Assembly (NCBI RefSeq): GCF_018128545.1 | Contig: NZ_JAGSND010000001.1 | Coordinates: 541,891-605,890 of the forward strand | DNA length: 64,000 nucleotides | Direction of reading: 5' to 3' | Source: Sinanaerobacter chloroacetimidivorans | Lineage (GTDB): Bacteria > Bacillota > Clostridia > Peptostreptococcales > Anaerovoracaceae | Shown: piece by piece, positions 27,788 to 37,104 of the stretch | Position numbering within the stretch: the stretch's first letter is position 1 | How the letters are laid out: the number at the start of each line of letters is the position of its first letter | The notes under the pieces: model-generated | Seen by the model: the letters and a program-made list of their open reading frames with translations, nothing else | Told to the model about the DNA's origin: nothing | The model's database searches: none | Made by a program: the position numbers and the translations under genes

Positions 27788-28383
27788 CTTTTCTCATTTT
27801 CCAGCCGTTTCTTTGTTTTTTTCTTCATCACGGAAAAACCGAATTTTCCTAAAGGTTTTTTGTGCAGAGCAAAATAATCTCCATGGCTGTAACAGATCAG
27901 CCCTGCCTTCTCCAGTTCAAGCTTTCCTTTCTCATCCATCAATTTTTCATCGGCATGGACGGCAATAATATCCGCAATGAACATGTCATGAGATGGGTAC
28001 TCATGAATTTCTCTTACACGGCATTCAATATTAACCGGAGATTCCTGAATCATTGGGCAGGCCACATGTTCCGCTTTTACGGGGGTCAGTCCCTGCTCTT
28101 TGAATTTGTTCATGTCTCTTCCCGATTTTACGCCGCAGAAATCTGTTTGCCTTGCCAGTTCCTCCGTACATAAGTTGATAACAAATTCCTTGCTTTTTTC
28201 GATCAGCCCATGGGAATGTCTCGATTTTCTAACTGATATATAGGTCATCGGCGGCTCGGAATTCACGATCCCAGTCCAGGCGATGGTGATAATATTGTAC
28301 TCCTCCTCGGAAGAACCGCAGGAAACCATAACCACCGGTACGGGGTTTACCATAGTTCCAGGCTTAAAGGTTATTTTACTCAT
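27778..28383 (-). CDS. Flavin reductase-like FMN-binding protein
   Basis: 201 residues. FMN-binding split-barrel of the flavoredoxin type: MVNPVPVVMVSCG, NIITIAWTGIVNSEPPM, SVRKSRHSHGLI, FVINLCTE, DFCGVKSGRDMNKF. The C-terminal tail is very basic (KKKTKKRLENEKRKK). Probably a flavin-dependent electron carrier. Overlaps rluD by 8 nt. Confidence 0.92.
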   Translation of the reverse strand: MSKITFKPGTMVNPVPVVMVSCGSSEEEYNIITIAWTGIVNSEPPMTYISVRKSRHSHGLIEKSKEFVINLCTEELARQTDFCGVKSGRDMNKFKEQGLTPVKAEHVACPMIQESPVNIECRVREIHEYPSHDMFIADIIAVHADEKLMDEKGKLELEKAGLICYSHGDYFALHKKPLGKFGFSVMKKKTKKRLENEKRKK

Positions 28384-29311
28384 GATAAGTACCTCCTAAT
28401 TTATTTAATATTTTTTGAAATTCCTCTGGCAAATCACTGTCAAATTCCATGTATTCATTTGTTCTGGGGTGTTTGAATCCCAGAACCTTGGCATGAAGCA
28501 TCTGGGTCTCTGCTCCCAAAACCTGCTTATGGGGTCCATAGACAGCATCTCCCAGCAGCGGATGTTTTATATATGCCATATGCACCCTGATCTGGTGGGT
28601 TCTTCCTGTTTCCAAACGGGCTTCAACATAGGTAAAGTTTCCAAACCGCTCCAATACCTTGTAATGAGTAACAGCCTCTCTGCCGTTTTGCTTTGTAACG
28701 GCCATTTTCAGCCTGTTTTTAGGATCCCTCCCAATGGGGGCATTTACGGTCCCTTCATCTTCGGTAAAATTATGGTACACAATGGCTCTGTAAGCTCTTG
28801 TTATGCTGTGATTTGCCAGCTGCTCTGCTAGAGAACGGTGGGCAATATCATTCTTGGCTACCATCAGAAGTCCGCTGGTGTCCTTGTCAATTCTATGGAC
28901 AATGCCGGGCCGAATCACACCATTAATCGATGACAGATGGTCGCAATGGAATAAAATGGCGTTGACCAGAGTTCCGCTCGTATTTCCGGCCCCGGGGTGC
29001 ACCACCATTCCTTTCGGCTTGTTTACCACCAGAAGATCCTCATCCTCATAGACAATGGTAAGTGGAATATCCTCAGGCATGACATCCAGTGCCTCCGGCT
29101 CAGGAATCTCCAGCAGAATTTCATCTCCCTTTTTTACTTTCCATTTTTTAGAGGCGCATGGCACACCATTGATTTGGACCTTACCTGCCTCAATAAGTTT
29201 TTGAAGATAGCTTCTGGAGGCTTCTTCCAAAACGAGAGAGAGGACCACATCAAGTCTGGTCCCCTGTAAATCTTCTTCTATTTTCACTTCAAATAGATTT
29301 AAATTATCCAT
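28376..29311 (-). CDS. 23S rRNA pseudouridine synthase, RluD/RluA family
   Basis: 311 residues: N-terminal S4 domain (about 15-80), then the pseudouridine synthase domain with GMVVHPGAGNTSGTLVNAIL and the catalytic HRIDKDTSGLLMVAKN (Asp), and GRTHQIRVHMAYIKHPLLGD. Bacillus YlyB is the positional homologue after lspA. Exact rRNA target cannot be read. Confidence 0.95.
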   Translation of the reverse strand: MDNLNLFEVKIEEDLQGTRLDVVLSLVLEEASRSYLQKLIEAGKVQINGVPCASKKWKVKKGDEILLEIPEPEALDVMPEDIPLTIVYEDEDLLVVNKPKGMVVHPGAGNTSGTLVNAILFHCDHLSSINGVIRPGIVHRIDKDTSGLLMVAKNDIAHRSLAEQLANHSITRAYRAIVYHNFTEDEGTVNAPIGRDPKNRLKMAVTKQNGREAVTHYKVLERFGNFTYVEARLETGRTHQIRVHMAYIKHPLLGDAVYGPHKQVLGAETQMLHAKVLGFKHPRTNEYMEFDSDLPEEFQKILNKLGGTYHE

Positions 29312-29320
29312 AAAAATCCC

Positions 29321-29791
29321 TTATTGTTCTTCTGCTTTCTTTTTTTCCTTTGCTATTTTAGGTTCCACCACGAACATAAATAAAATAAGTAAACCACATC
29401 CAACACATACGGATATATCTGCAACATTAAATATTGGAAAAACTCGTATGTCAAAAAAGTCAACAACATATCCGTTGCCGATTCTGTCAATAAGATTGCC
29501 GATTCCGCCGGCAACTATGAACGACATGCTGAGCAGCAGCATCCAATGTTCTGTTTTCCGTTTTCTTGCCAGATATACTAAGACAGCCGTGGTTACCGCC
29601 AGCGGCAATAAAATCAGCAAAATTGTTTGGTTTTGCAAAATACTGAAGGCCGCACCATAATTATGAATATACGTAAGATGAAACACTCCGTCAATCAATG
29701 GGGCCGAGCTATTCAGTTCCATGCCGGCCTGTATAAAATATTTGGTTAGTTGGTCCAGTATTACGATGACAGCTATAATGATAAAATACAT
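29321..29791 (-). CDS. lspA: Lipoprotein signal peptidase (signal peptidase II)
   Basis: 156 residues, four membrane helices; removes signal peptides from diacylated prolipoproteins. Catalytic aspartates in GGIGNLIDRIGNGYVVDFFDI and FNVADISVCVG; N-terminal DQLTKYFI. The C-terminal tail is charged (EPKIAKEKKKAEEQ). Abuts divIVA. Confidence 0.97.
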   Translation of the reverse strand: MYFIIIAVIVILDQLTKYFIQAGMELNSSAPLIDGVFHLTYIHNYGAAFSILQNQTILLILLPLAVTTAVLVYLARKRKTEHWMLLLSMSFIVAGGIGNLIDRIGNGYVVDFFDIRVFPIFNVADISVCVGCGLLILFMFVVEPKIAKEKKKAEEQ

Positions 29792-30379
29792 TTAATAACC
29801 GGGGCTGGCGGCCCCTTCTCCTGTCCTAAGATTTGTAATTGTTTTTTTATTCTCGGATTCCTTGATATCACTTTTCATATCCATTTTTGTTTCGGAATAA
29901 GGCTTCAGTTCATCCAATACGCGGTCGGCAAAAAGTTCTGCACTCAAGGTATCGAATTTTTCCAGCTCCGATTCCAGAAGACTTCGATATCTGGTTCTGA
30001 AAATGGTTAATCGGTTTCGCATGGATATGGTTTCTTCCTGCAGCCGCTCAACGGACTCTCTTGCTTCCCGTTGAATCAGTTCCGCATCCAGTTCCGCATT
30101 TTTGAGCAGAATCTCCGCGCGCTTTTCAGCGCTGGCTGAAATATCACCCATCAATGCTTTTGCAGCCTCCAATGTTTCCAAAACAGCACCCTCAGAGTTT
30201 TTATAGCGCTCCAGTTCGATGCCCAGGCTTTTTACTTTTTCCTTCATCTTATGATTTTCATCAATGAGCTTTTCCAAATCCAGAGTCAGCAGGTCAAGAA
30301 AACCATCCACTTCCTCTTCTTTGTAACCTCGAACACCCTTTGAGAATTGTTTATTTTGAATATCAAGCGGAGTAATCAT
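29792..30379 (-). CDS. divIVA: DivIVA family cell-division/polarity protein
   Basis: 195 residues. Conserved N-terminal lipid-binding segment MITPLDIQNKQFSKGVRGYKEEEVDGFLD followed by a coiled coil (about 30-65), a second coiled coil (about 85-145), and an Asp/Lys-rich tail. It recruits proteins to negatively curved membrane. Start taken at the ATG with AGAGGT upstream. The usual ylmH gene is missing between yggT and divIVA. Confidence 0.94.
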   Translation of the reverse strand: MITPLDIQNKQFSKGVRGYKEEEVDGFLDLLTLDLEKLIDENHKMKEKVKSLGIELERYKNSEGAVLETLEAAKALMGDISASAEKRAEILLKNAELDAELIQREARESVERLQEETISMRNRLTIFRTRYRSLLESELEKFDTLSAELFADRVLDELKPYSETKMDMKSDIKESENKKTITNLRTGEGAASPGY

Positions 30380-30404
30380 CCTTATACCTCTCAATTATCG
30401 TTCA

Positions 30405-30692
30405 TTAGAAGATAAAAATTCTGATGATATTAACCAGAATACTATTGATAACGGATAAACCAATAATAGCAAGAATGGGAGAAAAATCAATAGTACCGGC
30501 CAGTCCAAATCTTGCAAGAATATTTCTGCACGGTGCCAGCATCGGTTCTGTAATCTGCATGATCATCACATAGATTTTATAAACAGAGCCATAGGGCGCC
30601 CTGATAAACCAGCTTAAGACAGCTCTTGCCAGTATCAAATAAACCAATATCTGAAAAAACGTATTTATCGCATTAATTAACACATAAATCAT
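30405..30692 (-). CDS. YggT family membrane protein
   Basis: 95 residues with two membrane helices and the motif ARAVLSWF / PMLAPCRNIL typical of YggT (YlmG). Implicated in membrane or septum organisation. Between sepF and divIVA as in other Bacillota. Confidence 0.94.
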   Translation of the reverse strand: MIYVLINAINTFFQILVYLILARAVLSWFIRAPYGSVYKIYVMIMQITEPMLAPCRNILARFGLAGTIDFSPILAIIGLSVINSILVNIIRIFIF

Positions 30693-30696
30693 CTAA

Positions 30697-31209
30697 CTAT
30701 CTCCATACATTCTTCGGTGAACCGCTGAAATCTATCCCTTTATGATCAATATTCGCAGTTACATCAACGTTCTCCGGCGCAAAAATAAAAATATTATTTG
30801 CAACCTTTTGTACATTGCCACTTAGTGCATAGGTAGCACCGCTGAGAAAGTCAAATATTTTCCTTGCACTGTCCGACTCGATTTTTTCAAGGTTGATGAT
30901 GACAGGTTTCTTTGCTTTTAAATTATCTACCAGTTTCGGGCATTCATCAAAGCTTTTGGGTTCAATGACTACCATTTTAAATTGGCTTGTACCTGGATTG
31001 ATGTTCTTATTCTGCATCTGAAGCACCCTGCTTTCCTTATTATCCTTCACTTCCTTATTTTCCATTCGTGAGGAAGCATAAGAATTTCTTACATCCATAG
31101 GTTTTCTGTCCATAGAGGCCGCAGCTGCCAGTTCCTCTTCCTGTTCGTCTTCCTCTATTTCTTCAATACCAATCAAAACTTTCAGTTTATTAAAAAAACC
31201 GTCTCCCAT
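30697..31209 (-). CDS. sepF: Cell division protein SepF
   Basis: 170 residues. N-terminal amphipathic membrane anchor (MGDGFFNKLKVLIGIEE), acidic linker, and the C-terminal SepF core (about 75-165): PKSFDECPKLVDNLKAKKPVIINLE and FLSGATYALSGNVQKVANNIFIFAPENV. It tethers FtsZ to the membrane and shapes the septum. Confidence 0.97.
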   Translation of the reverse strand: MGDGFFNKLKVLIGIEEIEEDEQEEELAAAASMDRKPMDVRNSYASSRMENKEVKDNKESRVLQMQNKNINPGTSQFKMVVIEPKSFDECPKLVDNLKAKKPVIINLEKIESDSARKIFDFLSGATYALSGNVQKVANNIFIFAPENVDVTANIDHKGIDFSGSPKNVWR

Positions 31210-31264
31210 TTTTACCTCCCGTTACCTTTATTCCATTTACCCAGCCGTAAGAAATAAAGTCCTT

Positions 31265-31966
31265 TTACTTATTGCTATAATTTCTTTCTCCAAAAATTGC
31301 AGTTCCTACTCTGATCAGATTGGATCCTTCCTGAATGGCAACCTCATAGTCATTGGACATTCCCATGGACAAATACTGAAAATCCAATCGTTCATGTGAT
31401 ATGGAACCAAACTGCTCATAAAGTTCTTTCACCTGTCTGAAGTAACCCCTTACCTCTTCGGGGTTATCCTCAAAAGGTGCAATACACATAAGACCTTTTA
31501 TCTTAATATGAGGGCAGCGTTTCAGGATCTCCTGAATCAGCATTCCGGTCTCCTCTGTGGTGATTCCAAACTTGCTTTCCTCTTCGGCTGCATTGACCTG
31601 GATGAGGATATTCATCATGATGCCGGACTGTCCCGCTCTTTTGTCTATTTCCTCCGCAAGCTTCAGCGAATCTACAGAATGGATCATATAGACCTTGTCT
31701 ATAATGTATTTTACCTTATTTGTCTGTAAATGTCCAATCATATGCCAATTTACCCGTTTGACCTGATCAAACTTATCCATGATCTCCTGGACTTTGTTTT
31801 CGCCAATATGGGTAATCCCGGCATCAATAGCTTCGTTGATTTCTTCCGCAGTTCGGGTCTTTGTTACAGCAACCAGCAATACTTCATCCTTATTTCTTCC
31901 TGCTTTCGCCGTAATCTCTTCCTTCTTTGCAATAATATCCTCTATGTTTTCCTTAATTCTACCCAC
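31265..31966 (-). CDS. Pyridoxal phosphate homeostasis protein (YggS/YlmE)
   Basis: About 233 residues, PLP-binding alanine-racemase-like fold: VAVTKTRTAEEINEAIDAGI with the PLP lysine, GENKVQE, WHMIGHLQTNKVKYI, SVDSLKLAEEI, FGITTEE, LSMGMSNDYEVAIQEGSNLIRVGTAIFG. A GTG start 8 nt after GAAGAAGG gives homologue-like length; the ATG eight codons upstream, overlapping the hlyD-like stop, is the alternative. Also precedes sepF in Bacillus. Confidence 0.94.
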   Translation of the reverse strand: MGRIKENIEDIIAKKEEITAKAGRNKDEVLLVAVTKTRTAEEINEAIDAGITHIGENKVQEIMDKFDQVKRVNWHMIGHLQTNKVKYIIDKVYMIHSVDSLKLAEEIDKRAGQSGIMMNILIQVNAAEEESKFGITTEETGMLIQEILKRCPHIKIKGLMCIAPFEDNPEEVRGYFRQVKELYEQFGSISHERLDFQYLSMGMSNDYEVAIQEGSNLIRVGTAIFGERNYSNK

Positions 31967-31986
31967 TCGTAACCCTTCTTCCTGTC

Positions 31987-33183
31987 TCATTTCGGTTTTT
32001 TTAAAATTTCATCGTAGATGTTTACCGTCTCTACCTTGGTAGCGCCATTGTCGGTATAAAAGTATGAAACCTCTACCAAAGACCATTCTCCGTCACTGGT
32101 GATAATCTTTACGGGCTTAAAAACATATTCCCCGCTTTTGTCTTTTACATAAACCCCAGGCTGTCCATCTTTTGTGGTAATGCTTTCGTTTTTGATGGTC
32201 AGGCCTTTATAATCAGAAGTGATAACTTCTGCGTCTATTTTGCGTATCCGGGCAAATTCCTCATAATATCTGTTAAAACTGAGAATAACCAACCATTGTC
32301 CGTCATCATCTATAATATCGTAGATCTTTCCTTCTACTTGACCCAAAGGCAAATTCAGATAGGCTATTTTTCCCTTTTCGTATTTTACAATATTTTCCGG
32401 AGCCACCCAGAATACAACGAACCATTGGTTGTTATCAACGACTTTGTAAAGAGGCTCTCTGGAAAGCGTCGTTTTTCTGGCCAGGTTTTGAACATCTATT
32501 TTTAAATTCTCCACCTTGTCTTCACTTAAAAGCGCCATGTTGGCTGGTGTAAATTCCGATTCATATCCGTCTATGTAATAACTGATCACTCCGTTGGACT
32601 GACTGATATACTGTTCCGGGATAATCCCTTTTTCACTGCTTGCGGTATTCTGCTTTACGATTTCTTCTCTGGCCGCAGCATCATTGGCTTCTATGTATTC
32701 TTTCTTTTGCGTCAATCGGTCGATCTGCTTGTCCAGCTTTTCAGCCTTTTGCGTTTCCCCTTCCGCTAGCGCCTGTTCTTTCTGCTCTTTCAGCTTCACA
32801 AGCTGCGATTTCATCTTTTTTATATCATCGCTGAAAATGCTCTCTCCGCCATTGAACCGGTCAATCCGTTCCGTGATCCTCGAATAGCTGCTTTCCTCAT
32901 TCTCAGGGTCTCCCAGCGTAATATCCAGAATTTTAACGCCTTTTCTAACTTGTTCTCCTTCTTCTACATAATAATTGATGCTTCCGGATTTATTGGCAAA
33001 ATAAACACTTTCGTCGCGAACAAAATATGCAGTGATATGATCGGTTACCTGAATACCGCCATACTCTATGATGACGGTTTTTTTCAGCGCTCCGGTGACA
33101 TTAGGAAAGGCGTAAATAATGATAAAAAGAACAATCAGGGCAGCAAAGAAAACCGTTATGATCCTTCTCTTTCTCTTTCGCAT
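31987..33183 (-). CDS. HlyD-like membrane-fusion protein in the division cluster
   Basis: 398 residues. One N-terminal membrane helix (about 7-27), a barrel-sandwich (biotinyl-lipoyl-like) half domain with SGSINYYVEEGEQVRKGVKIL, a coiled coil (about 115-175; QLVKLKEQKEQALAEGETQKAEKL), and beta-rich C-terminal part. It resembles periplasmic adaptors of efflux pumps, but no partner ATPase or permease is next to it. Its position beside yggS-sepF is common in Clostridia, which suggests an envelope or division role. Confidence 0.85.
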   Translation of the reverse strand: MRKRKRRIITVFFAALIVLFIIIYAFPNVTGALKKTVIIEYGGIQVTDHITAYFVRDESVYFANKSGSINYYVEEGEQVRKGVKILDITLGDPENEESSYSRITERIDRFNGGESIFSDDIKKMKSQLVKLKEQKEQALAEGETQKAEKLDKQIDRLTQKKEYIEANDAAAREEIVKQNTASSEKGIIPEQYISQSNGVISYYIDGYESEFTPANMALLSEDKVENLKIDVQNLARKTTLSREPLYKVVDNNQWFVVFWVAPENIVKYEKGKIAYLNLPLGQVEGKIYDIIDDDGQWLVILSFNRYYEEFARIRKIDAEVITSDYKGLTIKNESITTKDGQPGVYVKDKSGEYVFKPVKIITSDGEWSLVEVSYFYTDNGATKVETVNIYDEILKKPK

Positions 33184-33244
33184 AGCAACAAGTTCCTCCT
33201 ATCCGCCTATCAATCTCTAATTATATATTAAATTCCTTGATTAT

Positions 33245-33997
33245 TCAATCATTACGGTCCTCAGAACGCATAATTTTATCGAGTATTTTTTTCTCATCCT
33301 TAGTCAAAAACTCCGTATTTTTTATATATTCCGTCAGCAAATCCGGTCTTCTTTCCTTTGTCAGCTCCAGTGATTTCTCAAACTGCCAAAGATGAATCAT
33401 TTTATGATGGCCCGAGACCAGCACTTCGGGAACCTCTATGCCTCTGTATTCTCTGGGTTTGGTGTATTGAGGGTACTCCAAAAGACCGGAGTAGATGGAT
33501 TCCTCATGATGAGCTTTACTGCTTCCCAATACCTCCGGAACCATTCTTGCCACCGCATCGATGAGGATCATTGCCGGAAGCTCGCCGCCGGTTAGAATGT
33601 AGTCCCCTACCGAGACTTCTTCCATATTCCAATATTCGATAATTCTTTCATCAATGCCTTCGTAATGCCCGCAGAGAATCACCATTTCCTTTTCTTCCGC
33701 CAGATCGGAAATCAGCTCCTGGTTCAGAGTTTTTCCTCTTGGGGACATATAGAGGATTCGTTTTCCCTCTGCCTGTACCGCTTCCAAAGCCCGGAATACA
33801 GGATCCGCCATCATGACCATACCGGCACCACCGCCGAAAGGATAATCATCTGCTTTTTTATGCTTGTCCTGGCTGTAGTCCCTGATATCCGTAAGCCTGA
33901 TATCCAGAATCTTGTTTTCCTTAGCCCGCCCCAAAATGCTTTCTTCCATCACAGGGGCAAACATACCCGGAAACAACGTTAATATATCGATCTTCAT
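33245..33997 (-). CDS. trmD: tRNA (guanine-N1)-methyltransferase TrmD
   Basis: 250 residues; SPOUT enzyme making m1G37. Seen: MKIDILTLFPGMF, DYPFGGGAGMVM, YMSPRGKTLNQEL, LCGHYEGIDERIIEY, VGDYILTGGELPAMILIDAVARMVPEVLG. 14 bp after rimM. The rplS gene that normally follows trmD is not here. Confidence 0.97.
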   Translation of the reverse strand: MKIDILTLFPGMFAPVMEESILGRAKENKILDIRLTDIRDYSQDKHKKADDYPFGGGAGMVMMADPVFRALEAVQAEGKRILYMSPRGKTLNQELISDLAEEKEMVILCGHYEGIDERIIEYWNMEEVSVGDYILTGGELPAMILIDAVARMVPEVLGSSKAHHEESIYSGLLEYPQYTKPREYRGIEVPEVLVSGHHKMIHLWQFEKSLELTKERRPDLLTEYIKNTEFLTKDEKKILDKIMRSEDRND

Positions 33998-34011
33998 AAA
34001 CTATCTCCTGT

Positions 34012-34515
34012 TTATTGATCCAAGTCCATTAAGCCTTCAATAAGCTTAATTCTCATAAACTTTTCGTCAATATTTATTTCCAGAATAAATTCCTCCACTG
34101 CCGGGATCAGGAATTTTTTCTTATTTTCTGTTTCCACCTCATATAAGTCCTGCGCACTGTTTTGAATGACATCGCTAAGAGTACCTATCGCACGATCATT
34201 TTCATCGATTACCTTCAGTCCGATGAGATCAAATATATGGTAAGTGTCTTCCGGTAAAACTCTGATATCCTCTTTTCGAATGTAAACGGATTTTCCTTTT
34301 TGCTTTTCCGCCTCGTTCCGGTCATTGATTCCCTCCAGTTTGAGAATCACCAGGTCTTTCATATATCTCACACCGTCAATTTGATATTCTTTGTTTTCCA
34401 ATAAGATGACGGATAACTCTTCAAATCGTTCTTTATAGTCGGTATAATGGTAAACCTTGAGCTCTCCCTTCAGGCCAACCACATTGACAACCTGTCCAAT
34501 TTCTATTTTTTCCAT
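34012..34515 (-). CDS. rimM: 16S rRNA processing protein RimM
   Basis: 167 residues from MEKIEIGQVVNVVGLKGELKV; GAGGAAAT site upstream. N-terminal RimM domain and C-terminal PRC-barrel domain (YHIFDLIGLKVIDENDRAIG; VEEFILEINIDEKFMRIKLIEGL). Aids 30S maturation. Upstream in-frame extension lacks a ribosome site. Confidence 0.96.
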   Translation of the reverse strand: MEKIEIGQVVNVVGLKGELKVYHYTDYKERFEELSVILLENKEYQIDGVRYMKDLVILKLEGINDRNEAEKQKGKSVYIRKEDIRVLPEDTYHIFDLIGLKVIDENDRAIGTLSDVIQNSAQDLYEVETENKKKFLIPAVEEFILEINIDEKFMRIKLIEGLMDLDQ

Positions 34516-34620
34516 AATTTCCTCTTTACAGTCGATACACAATCTCTTGAATATTTCACGTTCTAAATAATAGGCACATATATAAAATATATGTGCCATA
34601 ATCGCAGTATTGCAGAATCT

Positions 34621-34851
34621 CTATTGTACGATTTCTACTACCACTTTTTTATTAGCCTTGGTCGCCGCGGCTTTTACTACAGTACGAAGAGCTTTTGCAA
34701 TTCTACCTTGCTTTCCGATCACTTTTCCCATATCATCAGGAGCAACCTTCAGCTCGATTACAATAGCCTGTCTTCCTTCTACTTCCTTAACTTCCACCGC
34801 ATCAGGATTATCAACAAGTGATTTTGCAATAGCTTCAACCAGTTCTACCAT
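34621..34851 (-). CDS. khpA: KH-domain RNA-binding protein KhpA (YlqC)
   Basis: 76 residues, a single KH domain: MVELVEAIAKSLVDNPDAV, then APDDMGKVIGKQGRIAKALRTVVKAA with the GxxG loop GKQG. KhpA works with KhpB in small-RNA biology and cell-division control. Between rpsP and rimM as usual. Confidence 0.96.
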   Translation of the reverse strand: MVELVEAIAKSLVDNPDAVEVKEVEGRQAIVIELKVAPDDMGKVIGKQGRIAKALRTVVKAAATKANKKVVVEIVQ

Positions 34852-34869
34852 ATGTTTTCACCGCTTTCC

Positions 34870-35115
34870 TTATTCTATAATTCCTGATTTCTTGAAAAGG
34901 CTTTTTACAGTATCGGTAGGCTGTGCTCCATTTGAAATCCATTTTTTTGCCTTTTCACCGTCGATTTTAACGTCAGCAGGATCTGTTAACGGATTATAGT
35001 AACCGATCTCCTCAATAAACTTTCCATCTCTTGGTGAACGGGAATCTGCTACAACTACTCTGTAGAAAGGTTTTTTATGAGCACCCATTCTCTTCAATCT
35101 AATTTTAACTGCCAT
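34870..35115 (-). CDS. rpsP: 30S ribosomal protein S16
   Basis: 81 residues from [26 protein letters not shown] with AAGGAGGTGG upstream; GYYNPL and [21 protein letters not shown] are typical. In the ffh-rpsP-khpA-rimM-trmD operon. Confidence 0.98.
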   Translation of the reverse strand: MAVKIRLKRMGAHKKPFYRVVVADSRSPRDGKFIEEIGYYNPLTDPADVKIDGEKAKKWISNGAQPTDTVKSLFKKSGIIE

Positions 35116-35241
35116 TTGTTCCACCTCCTTCTTTTTGCTTGCTGATTTCTCAAAACTTGATCTGTGCAAACGATATTAATTTATGTTAAACTCAGTCATT
35201 CTGAATTTAATCACCTTATACGCTGTAAACTTTCATGCTTC

Positions 35242-36579
35242 CTAAAAGCCTCTGAACATTTTGTTTTTCTTAAATTTAGGTGCATTAGTAAATTGTTTCA
35301 TCATTTTTCTGGCTTCTTCATATTTTTTAATTAAATTATTAATTTTACTAACAGGCTGACCGCTTCCAGCCGCGATTCGTTTTCTTCTGCTGGCATTCAG
35401 AATGGAAGGATCTTTCCTTTCAGCCTTAGTCATAGACTGTATGATGGCCTCCATCTGTACGAATTCCTTTTCACCGCTGTCCAGATCAACATCTTTCATG
35501 GCTTTGTTATTCATACCAGGCATCATATCCAAGATCTTTGCCAAACCGCCCATTTTTTTTATCTGACCAATCTGGTCCAGAAAATCCTCGAGTGTAAACT
35601 CGTTCTTTTTCATTTTCTTTTCCAGTTCGGCAGCCTTTTCCTCGTCATAGCTTTCCTGAGCTTTCTCAATGAGTGTCATCATATCACCCATACCCAGAAT
35701 CCTGGAGGCCATTCTTTCCGGATGGAAAGGTTCAAGGGCATCAAATTTCTCGCCTACACCAATAAACTTAATGGGTTTTCCTGTGACAGACTTGGCAGAG
35801 AGTGCAGCGCCGCCTCTTGTGTCACCGTCCAGCTTCGTCATGATGATACCGTCTATACCAAGCTTCTCATTAAAACCTGTTGCAGCATTCACTGCATCCT
35901 GACCGGTCATAGCGTCAACCACAAGGAGGATTTCATGCGGCTTGGTTCTTTGCTTGATTCTAACCAGTTCATTCATCAAGTCTTCATCTATCTGGAGTCT
36001 GCCCGCCGTATCCAGAATTAAAACATCATAGCCTTTTAATTCTGCCTCTTTCATAGCTTTCTCAGCGATCAGCTCAGGTTCTTTGCAGTCCCGCATGGTA
36101 AATACAGGAACATCAACATTTTTACCTACTATTTCCAGCTGGTCAATAGCAGCAGGTCTATAAATATCACAGGCAGCCAACATAGGTTTTTTGCCGTTTT
36201 TTTTCAAATAATTCGCCAGTTTACCGCAGGTAGTGGTTTTACCGGTACCTTGCAGACCAGCCATTAAGATGACTGTAAAACCTCTTGGAGAATAGGTCAA
36301 TTTGCTGTTGGTCCCTCCCATAAGGGATACCAACTCATCGTTTACAATTTTAACAACCTGCTGAGCCGGTGTCAGACTGGCCAATACATCCTGACCCAAT
36401 GCCTTTTCCTTCACGCTGTCTACAAACTGCTTTACCACCTTAAAGTTGACGTCAGCTTCCAGTAAAGCAAGTTTAACCTCACGCATGGCATCGTTTATAT
36501 CAGCCTCCGTAAGAATACCTTTTCCTTTTAATTTTTTAAAAACACCTTGCAGTTTTTCCGAAAGTCCTTCAAATGCCAT
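35242..36579 (-). CDS. ffh: Signal recognition particle protein Ffh
   Basis: 445-residue SRP GTPase. N domain (1-90), G domain with GLQGTGKTTTCGKLA, DTAGRLQIDEDLM, TKLDGDTRGGAALS, and GVGEKFDALEPFHPERMASRILGMGD; M domain with Met-rich helices and the RNA-binding SRRKRIAAGSG. It targets membrane proteins co-translationally. Downstream of ylxM. Confidence 0.98.
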   Translation of the reverse strand: MAFEGLSEKLQGVFKKLKGKGILTEADINDAMREVKLALLEADVNFKVVKQFVDSVKEKALGQDVLASLTPAQQVVKIVNDELVSLMGGTNSKLTYSPRGFTVILMAGLQGTGKTTTCGKLANYLKKNGKKPMLAACDIYRPAAIDQLEIVGKNVDVPVFTMRDCKEPELIAEKAMKEAELKGYDVLILDTAGRLQIDEDLMNELVRIKQRTKPHEILLVVDAMTGQDAVNAATGFNEKLGIDGIIMTKLDGDTRGGAALSAKSVTGKPIKFIGVGEKFDALEPFHPERMASRILGMGDMMTLIEKAQESYDEEKAAELEKKMKKNEFTLEDFLDQIGQIKKMGGLAKILDMMPGMNNKAMKDVDLDSGEKEFVQMEAIIQSMTKAERKDPSILNASRRKRIAAGSGQPVSKINNLIKKYEEARKMMKQFTNAPKFKKNKMFRGF

Positions 36580-36625
36580 CTTGGCTCTCCTTATTTTCTA
36601 ACTCAATGTCAAAATCATTTAAAAA

Positions 36626-36988
36626 TTAATCATTGATCTTATCGATGATATCTTTCATGTCTCTCAGCCTGGCTGTGAGTTTTTCATTTTCTATATTTTC
36701 TATAATAAGCTGCTCCAATTCCCTGTCTATTGCCGAAATTGCATTCTCGGTTGCGGTAAACTTATGTACCAATCCCAGCTTTTCTTCATATTCGTGTAAT
36801 GCCTTCTCCGCTTTTTTTACCGCATCATGTACGCCTTGCCTGCTGATTGTGAAAACTTCGGCAATTTCAGAAAGTGAATAATTATCTTCATAATAAAGTT
36901 TCAGTATTTCCTGCTGCTTTGCAGTGAGCAACTGACCATAAAAATCATATAGGATACTAATTTCTATTATCTTTTCAAACATCTGCAT
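36626..36988 (-). CDS. ylxM: YlxM family DNA-binding/SRP-associated protein
   Basis: 120-residue sigma70-r4-like helix-turn-helix protein (KQQEILKLYYEDNYSLSEIAEVFTISRQGVHDAVKKAE) with a C-terminal coiled coil. YlxM (p13) proteins are encoded before ffh and affect SRP activity. Start could be the ATG two codons downstream. First gene of the ylxM-ffh-rpsP operon. Confidence 0.93.
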   Translation of the reverse strand: MQMFEKIIEISILYDFYGQLLTAKQQEILKLYYEDNYSLSEIAEVFTISRQGVHDAVKKAEKALHEYEEKLGLVHKFTATENAISAIDRELEQLIIENIENEKLTARLRDMKDIIDKIND

Positions 36989-37035
36989 CCAGCCTTAGGA
37001 TCTTATTGCCAAGTATTTTACTTGACACCTAGAAT

Positions 37036-37064
37036 ACCATATCATAAAGAAATACCACTGTCAA
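37036..37064 (-). promoter_or_regulatory. SigmaA-type promoter of the ylxM-ffh operon
   Basis: On the minus strand TTGACA (37059-37064) and TATGGT (37036-37041) with 17 bp between. The -35 box lies inside the terminator hairpin of sppA, so the two signals overlap. Confidence 0.7.
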
Positions 37065-37088
37065 GCTCTTTTACTTGCCAGTGGTATT
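37051..37088 (-). terminator. Intrinsic terminator after sppA
   Basis: Perfect 10-bp stem AATACCACTG / CAGTGGTATT (37051-37060 with 37079-37088) with a partly paired 18-nt loop; T-rich 3' side on the minus strand. 16 bp from the sppA stop. Confidence 0.8.
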
Positions 37089-37104
37089 GATTTTTCAAAA
37101 TTTA

